Assembly: GCA_013298325.1 (NCBI GenBank)
Contig: JAAFHJ010000002.1
Span: 1-35,747 of the forward strand
DNA: 35,747 bases
Origin: Myxococcales bacterium
GTDB lineage: Bacteria > Myxococcota_A > Polyangia > Polyangiales > Polyangiaceae
Direction of reading: 5' to 3'
Part shown: positions 19,112 to 27,151 of the stretch, one piece after another
Numbering within the stretch: position 1 is the stretch's first letter
Layout of the letters: every line of letters begins with the position of its first letter
The notes under the pieces: generated by a model
What the model was told of the DNA's origin: nothing
The model's input: only the letters and a program-made list of their open reading frames with translations
Databases searched by the model: none
Position numbers and translations under genes: made by a program

Positions 19112-19989
19112 CCGCGACGCCTCTTGAGTTCGTCTCCCTTGAGCCATCGCGGCGATGCACGAAGGGGTGCTCGTTTTGCTACAACGGGTCTAACGCAGCA
19201 AATACAGAGGCTTGGCCTGCGGATGAGCTGCGTGTGTTATGCATGGATCTCGCGGCGAACGGCGTCCGCGCGCTCTCGTTTGGTGGCGGCGAACCGCTCG
19301 AATACCCGCCGATGTTCGAGCTCCTCGATGCGCTCCGTGGTGTCGTCCCGCGGACGCTCACGACGAACGGCCTGCCCCTGGAACGTGGAAGTGTATTTGA
19401 ACGACTCGTGCGTGCCGCCCCCGAGAAAGTCCATGTGAGTATTCATGCACCGGAGAACCTCCGCGAGGTTGCCCGCGTGGTGGATCAGGTGCTCGCCCTC
19501 CGGCAGGCGGGCCTTCGGAGTGGCGTTAATTTCTTGGTTCGCGGTGGCCACCTTGACGAGGCGACTCGCGCCGCTGCGTATTTGTATCATGCATGTATAA
19601 CACCCGAACAAATCACCTTTCTTCCGATGCGTGGGAGTCCGCTCGCCCACGAAAATGTAACGCCAAAGGAGCTGGCGGCGGTCGCTCAGTCGGCGAAGTT
19701 TGCTTCGATGACCTGCCTCCGCGGCTGCGAAAAGAGCCGACGCTTCGCCTCGGTAGCTGCCGACAAGACGGTTGCATGGTGCAGTTATACCGTTACCCGC
19801 GCGCCCCTCGCTGCCCCCTCCTACGCGGCGCTCGTCGCGGCGCTCGCCGGACGGGTTGCTCCGTCGCAGGAGACTGACGAACGGGCCGACGCCCTTGGTG
19901 ACGAGCTCGGCCTTCGCCCGTGCTCGGAGGAGTCGCTCGTTGTCAGGCGCTCTCCGCGAAGGCTGCCGATCCTGCCCCGCGGCATCTGA
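19108..19989 (+). CDS. Radical SAM protein with C-terminal Cys cluster
   Basis: GTG start in a GTGA overlap; CTKGCSFCYN (CxxxCxxC), SFGGGEPLEYP; C-terminal CLRGCEKSRRFASVAADKTVAWCSYT suggests an auxiliary Fe-S site. Confidence 0.85.
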   Translation: MTATPLEFVSLEPSRRCTKGCSFCYNGSNAANTEAWPADELRVLCMDLAANGVRALSFGGGEPLEYPPMFELLDALRGVVPRTLTTNGLPLERGSVFERLVRAAPEKVHVSIHAPENLREVARVVDQVLALRQAGLRSGVNFLVRGGHLDEATRAAAYLYHACITPEQITFLPMRGSPLAHENVTPKELAAVAQSAKFASMTCLRGCEKSRRFASVAADKTVAWCSYTVTRAPLAAPSYAALVAALAGRVAPSQETDERADALGDELGLRPCSEESLVVRRSPRRLPILPRGI

Positions 19990-20148
19990 CAGAGAGCCGC
20001 CGCGAAACGCTTCGCCGTCTTCGGCGGAGTCGGCTAACGATAGGCCCATCGGCGGCGCAAAAAACAAATATAGGTTTGCTTCGTGTCAATGCCGATTGGT
20101 GTTGGTTGATTGGTCAATTACGCTGCACAAATGCGGCGCTTTCCGAAA

Positions 20149-20194
20149 AATCGCCTACCTGGAACTCTCTTTGAGAGCATCCAGGTAGGCGATT
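20149..20194 (-). terminator. Long perfect hairpin, rho-independent terminator for the minus-strand VIT/VWA gene
   Basis: AATCGCCTACCTGGA (20149-20163) and TCCAGGTAGGCGATT (20180-20194) form a 15-bp perfect stem with an inner CTCTC-TTT-GAGAG. On the minus strand the T-tract (TTTTTCGG) follows. Confidence 0.85.
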
Positions 20195-20219
20195 GATCGT
20201 CTACGCGTCGCGGAGCGCC

Positions 20220-22916
20220 TCAGGCGGTGGCGAGCACCCGCAGCGCGGCATCGTCGGCCGTTTTGGCGGCGCCTGCCGACGGCAGGGCATCGACCGCAGC
20301 GCGCGTGCTCTTGACGGTGAGCCGTCCGTCCGCAAGCAGGAGCGCGAGTGCTGCGAGCGCTTCGGTCAGCGGCGTCGCGATCGTCGCGTCGGCGAGAAGC
20401 GCAAGGACCGCTTCGATGGCCCGCTTGACCTGGGCGCCATAGATCGGATGGGCGGTCGTCATGCCCGCAGCGAGTGTTGCGCGGAGGGCGTCTCGCGTCG
20501 CGTAGAGGGCGGCGTCGCCGGTGTCGGCCCCGAAGAGCCCAGAAGCGCGCTGATCGTCAAACCACGACCCGTCGAGGCGTTCGGAGACGCTGGCGCCTTC
20601 TGCTTCGTAGCTGCTCACGCTGGCCCCGCCCAGCGGCGCGGGCGCGCCAGTGATCGGTTCCGGCGCGGCCGCTTCGTCGGCGAAAATAGGACTCAAAAAG
20701 TTCGAAATCTTCGAAAGAAGTCCCTTGGATCTCTCCTTTTCAGCGGGGGCCCGTCCGTTCGCGACCGCCAGCGAATTCCCTGGCGGAGGCGTCGCGAGAG
20801 ACGGCGGGCCCACTTCCACAGGGGCCTCCGCGCGAGACCCGAAGCTCGCCGACGCGACAGGTTGCGGCGCCGGGCGGGCCGGACGCGACGCAGCGGGCGG
20901 CGCAGGAGGCATTCCGCCCGGCGCTTGGGGCATCGGCGCAGCCATCGGCGCAGCCACCGGGGCAGCCATTGAGCGGGCGACCATCGGCATTGCCGCTTTC
21001 TTCGGAGACATTCCGCCGCCGCTGCCGCCGCGTGCCCGCACCGCGCGGAGGCTCTCTCGGTCGACACCCGCACCGTCAGCACCGGTCGCCGCCGCGTAGA
21101 CGGGGACCGCCCGCGTCGCCGCCGCCTCCGTAACGCGCCGATCGCGGTCGCGGACTTCCACGACAACAAAGGACGTATACTTGGAGCTCAAACGGTATTT
21201 CGTCGCGAGTTCAATGATGCGTTTCTTCATCGCATCGGCGCGCCGTCCTTCGAGGGCTTGTTCTTCGAGGTCGCGGATGCGCTCTTTGGCCCAGAAGGTG
21301 GCGATCGGCGTTTCGGCGCGCTCGCTCGCCGTCGTACCATCGAAATCGATAGCGATTCTCTTGGTGTACGAGCGGTTCCCCAGGCGGCCGCGTACGATCA
21401 TGGCGCCCGATTTTCCGCCGCCTTTCGGCAATCGCCCGAGCAGCGAGAACGCCTCGCCATCGACGTAACTCGGGAGCGTAGCGGGCGCGACATCCTCGAC
21501 TTCGACCCCTTCAAAGGTCACCGCAACGTCGTGGACGCGCGGCGCCGTTGCACGGGCGAACACGGCCACCACCTTGTCGTCGATGCGCTCGCCGGGGAAG
21601 ATTTGGCACAGGGCACCGCCCGTCTTTCGCGCAAGGCGGGAAAGGAGCTCGTCGGACACGTTCAGCCCGATGGCGAACGCGTGGATGGAGACGTCGTCTT
21701 TCGCGGCCGCCGGGAGCACGCGGCGCGCGATTTCATCCTCGTTGCCGACCTGACCGTCGGTCAGCACGACGACGTGGCCACCGCGCCCTGCGAGGCGCAC
21801 CGCCTGCTCCAGCGGTTCCAGGAGCTCGGTGCCGCCGCGCGCGTCGACGCCGGCCAAGAAGTGGTCTGCCCGCGTGAGCGAGTGCTGGGAGAAGTTCTCC
21901 ATTTCCTTCGAGAAAGCGTCAACGCGGTCATCAAAGGCAAGGATCGCGAAGCGGTCTTCGCCGCGAAGGTGGCGAAGACAGAGCTTCAACGCGCGACGCG
22001 CCTCCGTCATTGCGTCGCCGCCCATCGAGCCCGAGCGATCCAAGAGGAAGACGACGTTGGTCGCGTGGGCGGCGCGGCCGCCGAGTTCGGGGATCAGAGA
22101 AATCGCCACGAACGCTTCATCGCCGACCTGCTCGATCGCGACACTGTCGAAGGTGTCAAGTTCGGCACCGTCGATCGGCTCCCCGAGGAGCACGACGTCG
22201 CGGTCGAGCGGAACTTCGCCAGCGGCGAAGGTGACCTCAATGCCCGAGGCTCCGCGTCCAGCGAATTTTCTGGTGGTGAGGGCGTGGGAAGGGGACGTAA
22301 CCGTGAGGTTCCCCTGCCAACGGAGGGCGAGCGAGAGCGCGTACCCGGGGGTGCCGATCGGCGGGGAGATGCGGTCGGCGTCAGCGACACGCACGTTGGG
22401 ATTCGCCGTTCCGTGGCCGGTGGCGGCGGCGAGAGGGGCGCCGCCGGGGATGTAGCGCGGGGCGACGAGCGTCGGAATCTTGAGGCGGAACGCCCCCTCT
22501 TCGGCGGCGAGTTTCTGCACGTAGGTCACGCGAATGATCGTCTCTTCGCCGGGCAGTAGATTTCCTACGCTGGCGGTAAAGATATTGCCGCGTTCCTGAT
22601 CAAGAAGGGCGGCGCCGTGCCCTGCGACAAGCGCGTCGTCGTACCTCGCGAAGGCCTCTTCCCGCTCAAGAACCTTCCCTTCCAACAGCTTTCCGGCGAC
22701 CTCCATAGAGAATCCGGTGACGCTGGCGTCGGTCGGGGCGGGGAAGGTGTAGATGGCTTCAATCGCCTTTCCTTCGCCGTTTCGGTAACGCTGCACAATC
22801 GTGACTTCGGCGAGCCCGCCGACGACGCGCCCCTCCAGGGCGACCCCTTCCAGAGCGACCTGCTCGCCTGCCGAGCCCACGAGACCAAAGCGCGCCACGA
22901 CGTCGTCCATGCTCAT
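20220..22916 (-). CDS. VIT and VWA domain-containing protein
   Basis: N-terminal VIT region (LEGRVVGGLAEVTIVQRYRNGEGKAIEAIYTFPAP), VWA MIDAS VVFLLDRSGSMGGDAM and LTDGQVGNED; low-complexity A/P/M linker toward the C-terminus. Confidence 0.92.
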   Translation of the reverse strand: MSMDDVVARFGLVGSAGEQVALEGVALEGRVVGGLAEVTIVQRYRNGEGKAIEAIYTFPAPTDASVTGFSMEVAGKLLEGKVLEREEAFARYDDALVAGHGAALLDQERGNIFTASVGNLLPGEETIIRVTYVQKLAAEEGAFRLKIPTLVAPRYIPGGAPLAAATGHGTANPNVRVADADRISPPIGTPGYALSLALRWQGNLTVTSPSHALTTRKFAGRGASGIEVTFAAGEVPLDRDVVLLGEPIDGAELDTFDSVAIEQVGDEAFVAISLIPELGGRAAHATNVVFLLDRSGSMGGDAMTEARRALKLCLRHLRGEDRFAILAFDDRVDAFSKEMENFSQHSLTRADHFLAGVDARGGTELLEPLEQAVRLAGRGGHVVVLTDGQVGNEDEIARRVLPAAAKDDVSIHAFAIGLNVSDELLSRLARKTGGALCQIFPGERIDDKVVAVFARATAPRVHDVAVTFEGVEVEDVAPATLPSYVDGEAFSLLGRLPKGGGKSGAMIVRGRLGNRSYTKRIAIDFDGTTASERAETPIATFWAKERIRDLEEQALEGRRADAMKKRIIELATKYRLSSKYTSFVVVEVRDRDRRVTEAAATRAVPVYAAATGADGAGVDRESLRAVRARGGSGGGMSPKKAAMPMVARSMAAPVAAPMAAPMPQAPGGMPPAPPAASRPARPAPQPVASASFGSRAEAPVEVGPPSLATPPPGNSLAVANGRAPAEKERSKGLLSKISNFLSPIFADEAAAPEPITGAPAPLGGASVSSYEAEGASVSERLDGSWFDDQRASGLFGADTGDAALYATRDALRATLAAGMTTAHPIYGAQVKRAIEAVLALLADATIATPLTEALAALALLLADGRLTVKSTRAAVDALPSAGAAKTADDAALRVLATA
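20931..20966 (-). repeat. 12-bp in-frame tandem repeat (about 3 copies) inside the VIT/VWA gene
   Basis: CATCGGCGCAGC x2 plus CACCGGGGCAGC (2 mismatches), encoding the Ala/Pro/Met linker (AAPVAAPMAAPM). Confidence 0.8.
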
Positions 22917-22988
22917 CGGAGTTCCTCTTTCTTGCCAGTTCGAACCGGCGTTCGATCGGTACAGTGGTTGGTTAAATGGTGGGAAAAC

Positions 22989-23471
22989 TCAGCGCTCGGT
23001 CCGCTTGGAAGGGGCCCGCGCCGGAAACGTTTGGGCGGTTTCCAGCAGCTCGGCGAGAAGCGCCTCCGTCGCCGCATCGACCGGCTCGTCAACTTCGAGG
23101 CGCAGCCCAGGCGCGAGGGTAAAGGTCGTCCGCCGCGCGACCGCAAAGCGCCTTCCGAGGCCGGCGCCTGGAAGGGGCACCGGCGCAGGAGATGAAGGGG
23201 CCGGGGCAGGACGCCTCCCGCCGCGTGCAATCCGAGCGATTTCAGCCGCGGTTGCGTGAGCAAGGAGTTCGGCGATGGCGTCCAGCGGGACTTCGTCCGC
23301 CTCGAGGGCGCGGATCGCCGAAAGGCGCGTCAGGTAGCTTTCGTCGTAGGTCGTCTTCGGACCGCGAAAGGGGGGGGCCGGCAGGAGACCGCGCGCCAGG
23401 TAGTAGCGGAGCGTGCGGACCGAAAATCCGCTCCGCTCGGCGAGCTCATCAATCTTCCAGCCGTCGCTCAT
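22989..23471 (-). CDS. MerR family transcriptional regulator
   Basis: MSDGWKIDELAERSGFSVRTLRYYLARGLLPAPPFRGPKTTYDESYLTRLSAIRAL, a classical MerR wHTH. ATG at 23471 preferred over the ORF start at 23507. Confidence 0.9.
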   Translation of the reverse strand: MSDGWKIDELAERSGFSVRTLRYYLARGLLPAPPFRGPKTTYDESYLTRLSAIRALEADEVPLDAIAELLAHATAAEIARIARGGRRPAPAPSSPAPVPLPGAGLGRRFAVARRTTFTLAPGLRLEVDEPVDAATEALLAELLETAQTFPARAPSKRTER

Positions 23472-23478
23472 GAAGACG

Positions 23479-23507
23479 ACTGTAAAGACCCCGTCCGTTG
23501 CTGTCAA
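23479..23507 (-). promoter_or_regulatory. Putative sigma70-type promoter of the MerR gene
   Basis: Minus strand TTGACA - 17 bp (GCAACGGACGGGGTCTT) - TACAGT, directly upstream of the MerR ATG. Confidence 0.55.
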
Positions 23508-23519
23508 GTTGACTGTGAA

Positions 23520-23852
23520 CTAAACAGTCGTCTTTTGTCCAAGTCGGACCACGGCCGCCTCGACCCACCGGTCATAGGCTTCCGAGGCACCCGCCTCAAG
23601 CGTCAGGACCTCGGGCAGTTCGTAGGGATGGAGTTCACAAAGTCTTGCAATTGCGGCAGAAAGACGAGTGTCGGTCGTCTTCGCAACGAAAGCGACCTCG
23701 GCCGCCTCTTCGAGGACCCCTTGCCAGCGGTAGACGCTCGTCACGCCGGGGACGAGGTTCACGCACGCGACGAGCCCCTCCTCGACGAGCGCGCGTGCGA
23801 TTAACTTGCCAGTGGCAAGATCGGGCACGTTCGTCAGGAGTACGCGAATCAT
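23520..23852 (-). CDS. cutA: Divalent-cation tolerance protein CutA
   Basis: GLVACVNLVPGVTSVYRWQGVLEEAAEVAFVAKTT...LHPYELPEVLTL, characteristic of CutA1. Confidence 0.95.
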   Translation of the reverse strand: MIRVLLTNVPDLATGKLIARALVEEGLVACVNLVPGVTSVYRWQGVLEEAAEVAFVAKTTDTRLSAAIARLCELHPYELPEVLTLEAGASEAYDRWVEAAVVRLGQKTTV

Positions 23853-24901
23853 GGGCCCACTTCTGCTGCGCCAGCGATTACGATCTTGCCGAAGTGGGCG
23901 CCAGCAGCCATCCGGGCGAAGGCGGCGGGGGCTTCGGCGAAGGGGAAAACGGTGTCGATGACCGGCCGCAACTGCTCCTGCGCGGCGGCGCGGAAGAGCG
24001 CCTCAAGCTGCTCCCGGTGGCCAACGAGTACCCCTTGAATGCGGAGATTCTGCATGAGTACCGGCGTGAGAAGCGTCTCCGTCGAGGTCCCCGCGAGGAC
24101 GCCGATCAGCGCAATTGTTCCGCCGGGTCGAGTGCTCGCGATCGACTCTCCGAGCGTCCCTCCGCCGACTTCAATGACGCAATCGACGCCGCGTTTCTCG
24201 GTGAGGCGGCGGACTTCCTTGGACCACTTCGGCTCGGCCACGTAGTCGAAGGTCGCGTCGGCTCCGAGCGCTGCGACGCGGGTCCGTTTTTCGGCGCTCT
24301 TCGAACTGGCGAGGACGCGTGCACCACGAAGCTTCGCGAGCTGGAGGGCGAACAGGGAGACGCCGCCGGTCCCCTGGACAAGCACCGTGTCGCCGCTCGT
24401 GACACCCGCCTGCTCCAGCGCGCTCCAGGCGGTCAGCGCCGCGCAGGGGAAGCAGGCCGCTTCTTCGTAGGAAAGGTGGTCGGGGATGCGAACAAAGGCA
24501 TGTGCACCATACACGAATTGCCCTTGGAGGAGCCCGTCGACGGGACCGCCGAGCGTCGTCCGAATCTTCGCGACTTCGGGCCGCCCCGCCGTCCACTCGG
24601 GGGCGAAATTCGCGACGACTCGATCGCCGACGCGAAGGGTGGTCACCGCGCTCCCCACCTCGACGATCTCCCCGGCACCATCCGAGCACGGCACCAGCGG
24701 CAGAGGCTGTTTCGGGTTGTACGCGCCGGTAACCATCAAGAAATCTCGATAGTTCAAGCTCGTCGCATGCACGCGCATGCGGGCTTCCTGGGGGGCGAGT
24801 GCGCGGGACTCCACCGTCCCGCGGGTCAAGGACGGAAGGCCAAACGATCCCTGTACCTTCCACGCATCGTGCGCATGGTGCCGTTGGGGGCTCATCGTCA
24901 C
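23849..24901 (-). CDS. MDR-family NAD(P)-dependent alcohol dehydrogenase/quinone oxidoreductase
   Basis: LNYRDFLMVTGAY, VPCSDGAGEIVEVG, VLVQGTGGVSLFALQLAKLRGARV nucleotide-binding motif. 4-bp overlaps on both sides. Confidence 0.9.
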   Translation of the reverse strand: MTMSPQRHHAHDAWKVQGSFGLPSLTRGTVESRALAPQEARMRVHATSLNYRDFLMVTGAYNPKQPLPLVPCSDGAGEIVEVGSAVTTLRVGDRVVANFAPEWTAGRPEVAKIRTTLGGPVDGLLQGQFVYGAHAFVRIPDHLSYEEAACFPCAALTAWSALEQAGVTSGDTVLVQGTGGVSLFALQLAKLRGARVLASSKSAEKRTRVAALGADATFDYVAEPKWSKEVRRLTEKRGVDCVIEVGGGTLGESIASTRPGGTIALIGVLAGTSTETLLTPVLMQNLRIQGVLVGHREQLEALFRAAAQEQLRPVIDTVFPFAEAPAAFARMAAGAHFGKIVIAGAAEVGP

Positions 24902-26430
24902 ACCTCCGTCGGCGCCGGGTGCCGAAGCTTGCTCTTGCGGTAGCCGTAGGCGAAATAGAAGACGAGGCCGATCGCCAACCAGACAACGAACCGCACCCAG
25001 GTGGTACGCGGGAGCTGGAGCATCAGGTAGGTGCAGGATGCAATCGCTGCGAGCGGCACGAACGGCACCCAGGGCGTCTTGAACGGGCGAACGCGGCTCG
25101 GGTCGGTCCGTCGCAGGATGATGATGCCGAGCGCGACGAGGACGAACGCGAAGAGCGTCCCAATGTTGCAGAGATCGACGATCTCGTCGATGTTTGCGAA
25201 ACCGGCAAAGATTCCGACGAACAATCCGGTGAGAATTGTCGTGATATGTGGCGTTTGATATTTGGGATGGACCTTCGCCGCAAAGGGGGGAAGGAGCCCA
25301 TCGCGTGCCATGCTGAAGAAGATGCGAGGCTGCCCGAGTTGGAAGACGACAAGCACGCTTGTCGTCGCCAAAACCGCGCCGGCTGAGATAATTCCGGCGG
25401 TCCAGTTCATCCCGAGCGCCGCGAACGCAGTGGCGAGCGGCTCCGCAGTTCCAAGTTCCTTGTAGGGGAGGAGGCCGGTCAGCACGAGCGCGACCAGGAT
25501 GTAAATGACCGTACAGACCCCCAAGCTGGCGAGCATCCCAATCGGCATATTCTTCTGCGGATCTTTGGTCTCTTCTGCCGCCGTAGACACCGCATCAAAG
25601 CCGATATATGCGAAGAAAATGACCGCTGCGCCGGCGGAGATCCCCGACCAGCCGTTCGGCGCGAACGGGGTCCAGTTGGCCGGCTTCACATAGAAGGCGC
25701 CGACCACCAGGAAGAAGACGATGATGGCCAGTTTGAGCACGACCATCAGGCTATTCAGCCACGCGCTTTCGCGAATTCCGCGAATGAGTACGTAGGTGAT
25801 CGCCATCACTACAAGGAATGCCGGGAGATTGAAGATGACGCGGACCGGCCCGAGGTGGGGGGCGTGCGCGTAGGCGTCAGCGGCGCGGCAGACGGTGTCT
25901 CCGAGCTCTGCGGTGCACACGCCTCCAGCTTTTGCAATCTTTTCCGTTGCTTGCGCCGCGCTGCGGAAGTCGGTCCCGAGCCAATTGGGGAGGTGCACGC
26001 CGAAGCCGCGCAGGAGCTGTTGGAAGTAGCCAGACCACGAGATCGCGACAGCCACATTTCCGATGGCGTATTCAATGATCAAATCCCAGCCGATGATCCA
26101 CGCCATCAATTCGCCAAGGGTCGCGTAGGCGTAGGTGTACGCAGAGCCGGCGACCGGCACCATCGCGGCGAATTCGGCGTAGCAGAGGGCGGCAAACCCG
26201 CAGGCGACCGCCGTCAGCACAAAGGAAATGATAAGCGCGGGGCCGGCGCCGACGTGTTCGCCGCCGCCAGCCGCCGCGCTTCCGACCGTTGAAAACAGGC
26301 CGGCGCCGATGATTGCGCCGACGCCGAGAGCGGTGAGCTGCCAGGGCCCGAGGGAGCGCTTGAGGCCCGTGCCCAGGTGCTCCCCATCGGGGACAAGGTC
26401 GGCGATCGGCTTCGTACGGAACAGCGACAT
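24898..26430 (-). CDS. APC family amino acid permease (cationic amino acid transporter-like)
   Basis: LGVGAIIGAGLFSTVGSAAA, multiple TM segments, FFAYIGFDAVSTAAEETKDPQKNMP. Confidence 0.93.
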   Translation of the reverse strand: MSLFRTKPIADLVPDGEHLGTGLKRSLGPWQLTALGVGAIIGAGLFSTVGSAAAGGGEHVGAGPALIISFVLTAVACGFAALCYAEFAAMVPVAGSAYTYAYATLGELMAWIIGWDLIIEYAIGNVAVAISWSGYFQQLLRGFGVHLPNWLGTDFRSAAQATEKIAKAGGVCTAELGDTVCRAADAYAHAPHLGPVRVIFNLPAFLVVMAITYVLIRGIRESAWLNSLMVVLKLAIIVFFLVVGAFYVKPANWTPFAPNGWSGISAGAAVIFFAYIGFDAVSTAAEETKDPQKNMPIGMLASLGVCTVIYILVALVLTGLLPYKELGTAEPLATAFAALGMNWTAGIISAGAVLATTSVLVVFQLGQPRIFFSMARDGLLPPFAAKVHPKYQTPHITTILTGLFVGIFAGFANIDEIVDLCNIGTLFAFVLVALGIIILRRTDPSRVRPFKTPWVPFVPLAAIASCTYLMLQLPRTTWVRFVVWLAIGLVFYFAYGYRKSKLRHPAPTEV

Positions 26431-26543
26431 GGGCGGGAGGAATACCGTGGATTTCGCTTCGAGCGTCGGCGGATTTGCGAGCGCTCATCCCGGCTCGTCG
26501 CCGCTCGCTGTAAGCTGGCGGACGGCGCCGCGTTTCGACCGCC

Positions 26544-27089
26544 ATGAACGCGCGCGACCTCCCGATTTTTGAACCCTGCTCCATCGACTTCGGGCGCCTC
26601 GTCCCCGGTGCGGATGGGACGTCGCGCCATTGCCACGCGTGCGGGACGTTCGTCTTCGATTTGTCGCGTATGACGGCCGTCCAAGCGGAACGCTTACTCG
26701 CGGAGAAAAACGCGGAGAACCGCATCTGTGTTCGCTATTTGAAAGAGGCGGAGGGGGCGATTGTCTTCAAGCACGAGGCGTTTGTGCCGGCCTCCTCCTT
26801 GCGCAAGAAGCTCACCCGGGTTCTCGCGGTAGGCGTCGCTGCCGTTGCCGCCTGTGCCACCGAAGCCTGCGGCGGCGCTCGCCCTTCCGACCGCAGCCCG
26901 AACGGCATTTCTCCAGGAATTTCTGGCGAGAACGACCTTGATCCTTGCGCTGGCCCCGAATGGAAGAACCTGGCGCAGGACCACGCGGCATCGTCGGCGG
27001 CTGCGTGCAAGCAGTGGGCAGATGCACACCGCCCTCCGGCAACGTCCGCGCCCGCCGTCGATGCAAACAAACCGGGAGACCCAAAGTAA
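26544..27089 (+). CDS. Small membrane protein with N-terminal Cys/His zinc-ribbon-like domain and predicted extracytoplasmic tail
   Basis: C...RHCHACGTFVFDLSRMTAVQAERLLAE...ICVRY, TM-like segment VLAVGVAAVAACATEAC, then polar P/A-rich tail. Confidence 0.7.
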   Translation: MNARDLPIFEPCSIDFGRLVPGADGTSRHCHACGTFVFDLSRMTAVQAERLLAEKNAENRICVRYLKEAEGAIVFKHEAFVPASSLRKKLTRVLAVGVAAVAACATEACGGARPSDRSPNGISPGISGENDLDPCAGPEWKNLAQDHAASSAAACKQWADAHRPPATSAPAVDANKPGDPK

Positions 27090-27097
27090 CAAACGAG

Positions 27098-27132
27098 AAA
27101 AGCGACTTCGCCAAGAACGCGAAGTCGCTTTT
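27098..27132. terminator. Bidirectional rho-independent terminator between convergent genes
   Basis: AAAAGCGACTTCGC - CAAGAAC - GCGAAGTCGCTTTT(TT): 14-bp perfect stem, 7-nt loop, A-tract before and T-tract after. Confidence 0.92.
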
Positions 27133-27151
27133 TTGAATCGGTCTTCTTCGC

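Noticed and set aside
17622-19147. Minus-strand ORFs of 334 and 385 aa (17622-18626, 17990-19147)
   Set aside because: Antisense to the extensin-like/membrane-protein/radical SAM operon, whose 4-bp overlaps and motifs support the + strand.
20001-20036. CGCCG-TCTT-CGGCG hairpin downstream of the radical SAM gene
   Set aside because: Only 5 bp with no following T-tract; too weak to call as a + strand terminator.
21258-22559. 433-aa + strand ORF
   Set aside because: Antisense to the VIT/VWA gene; composition is an artefact of complementary codons.
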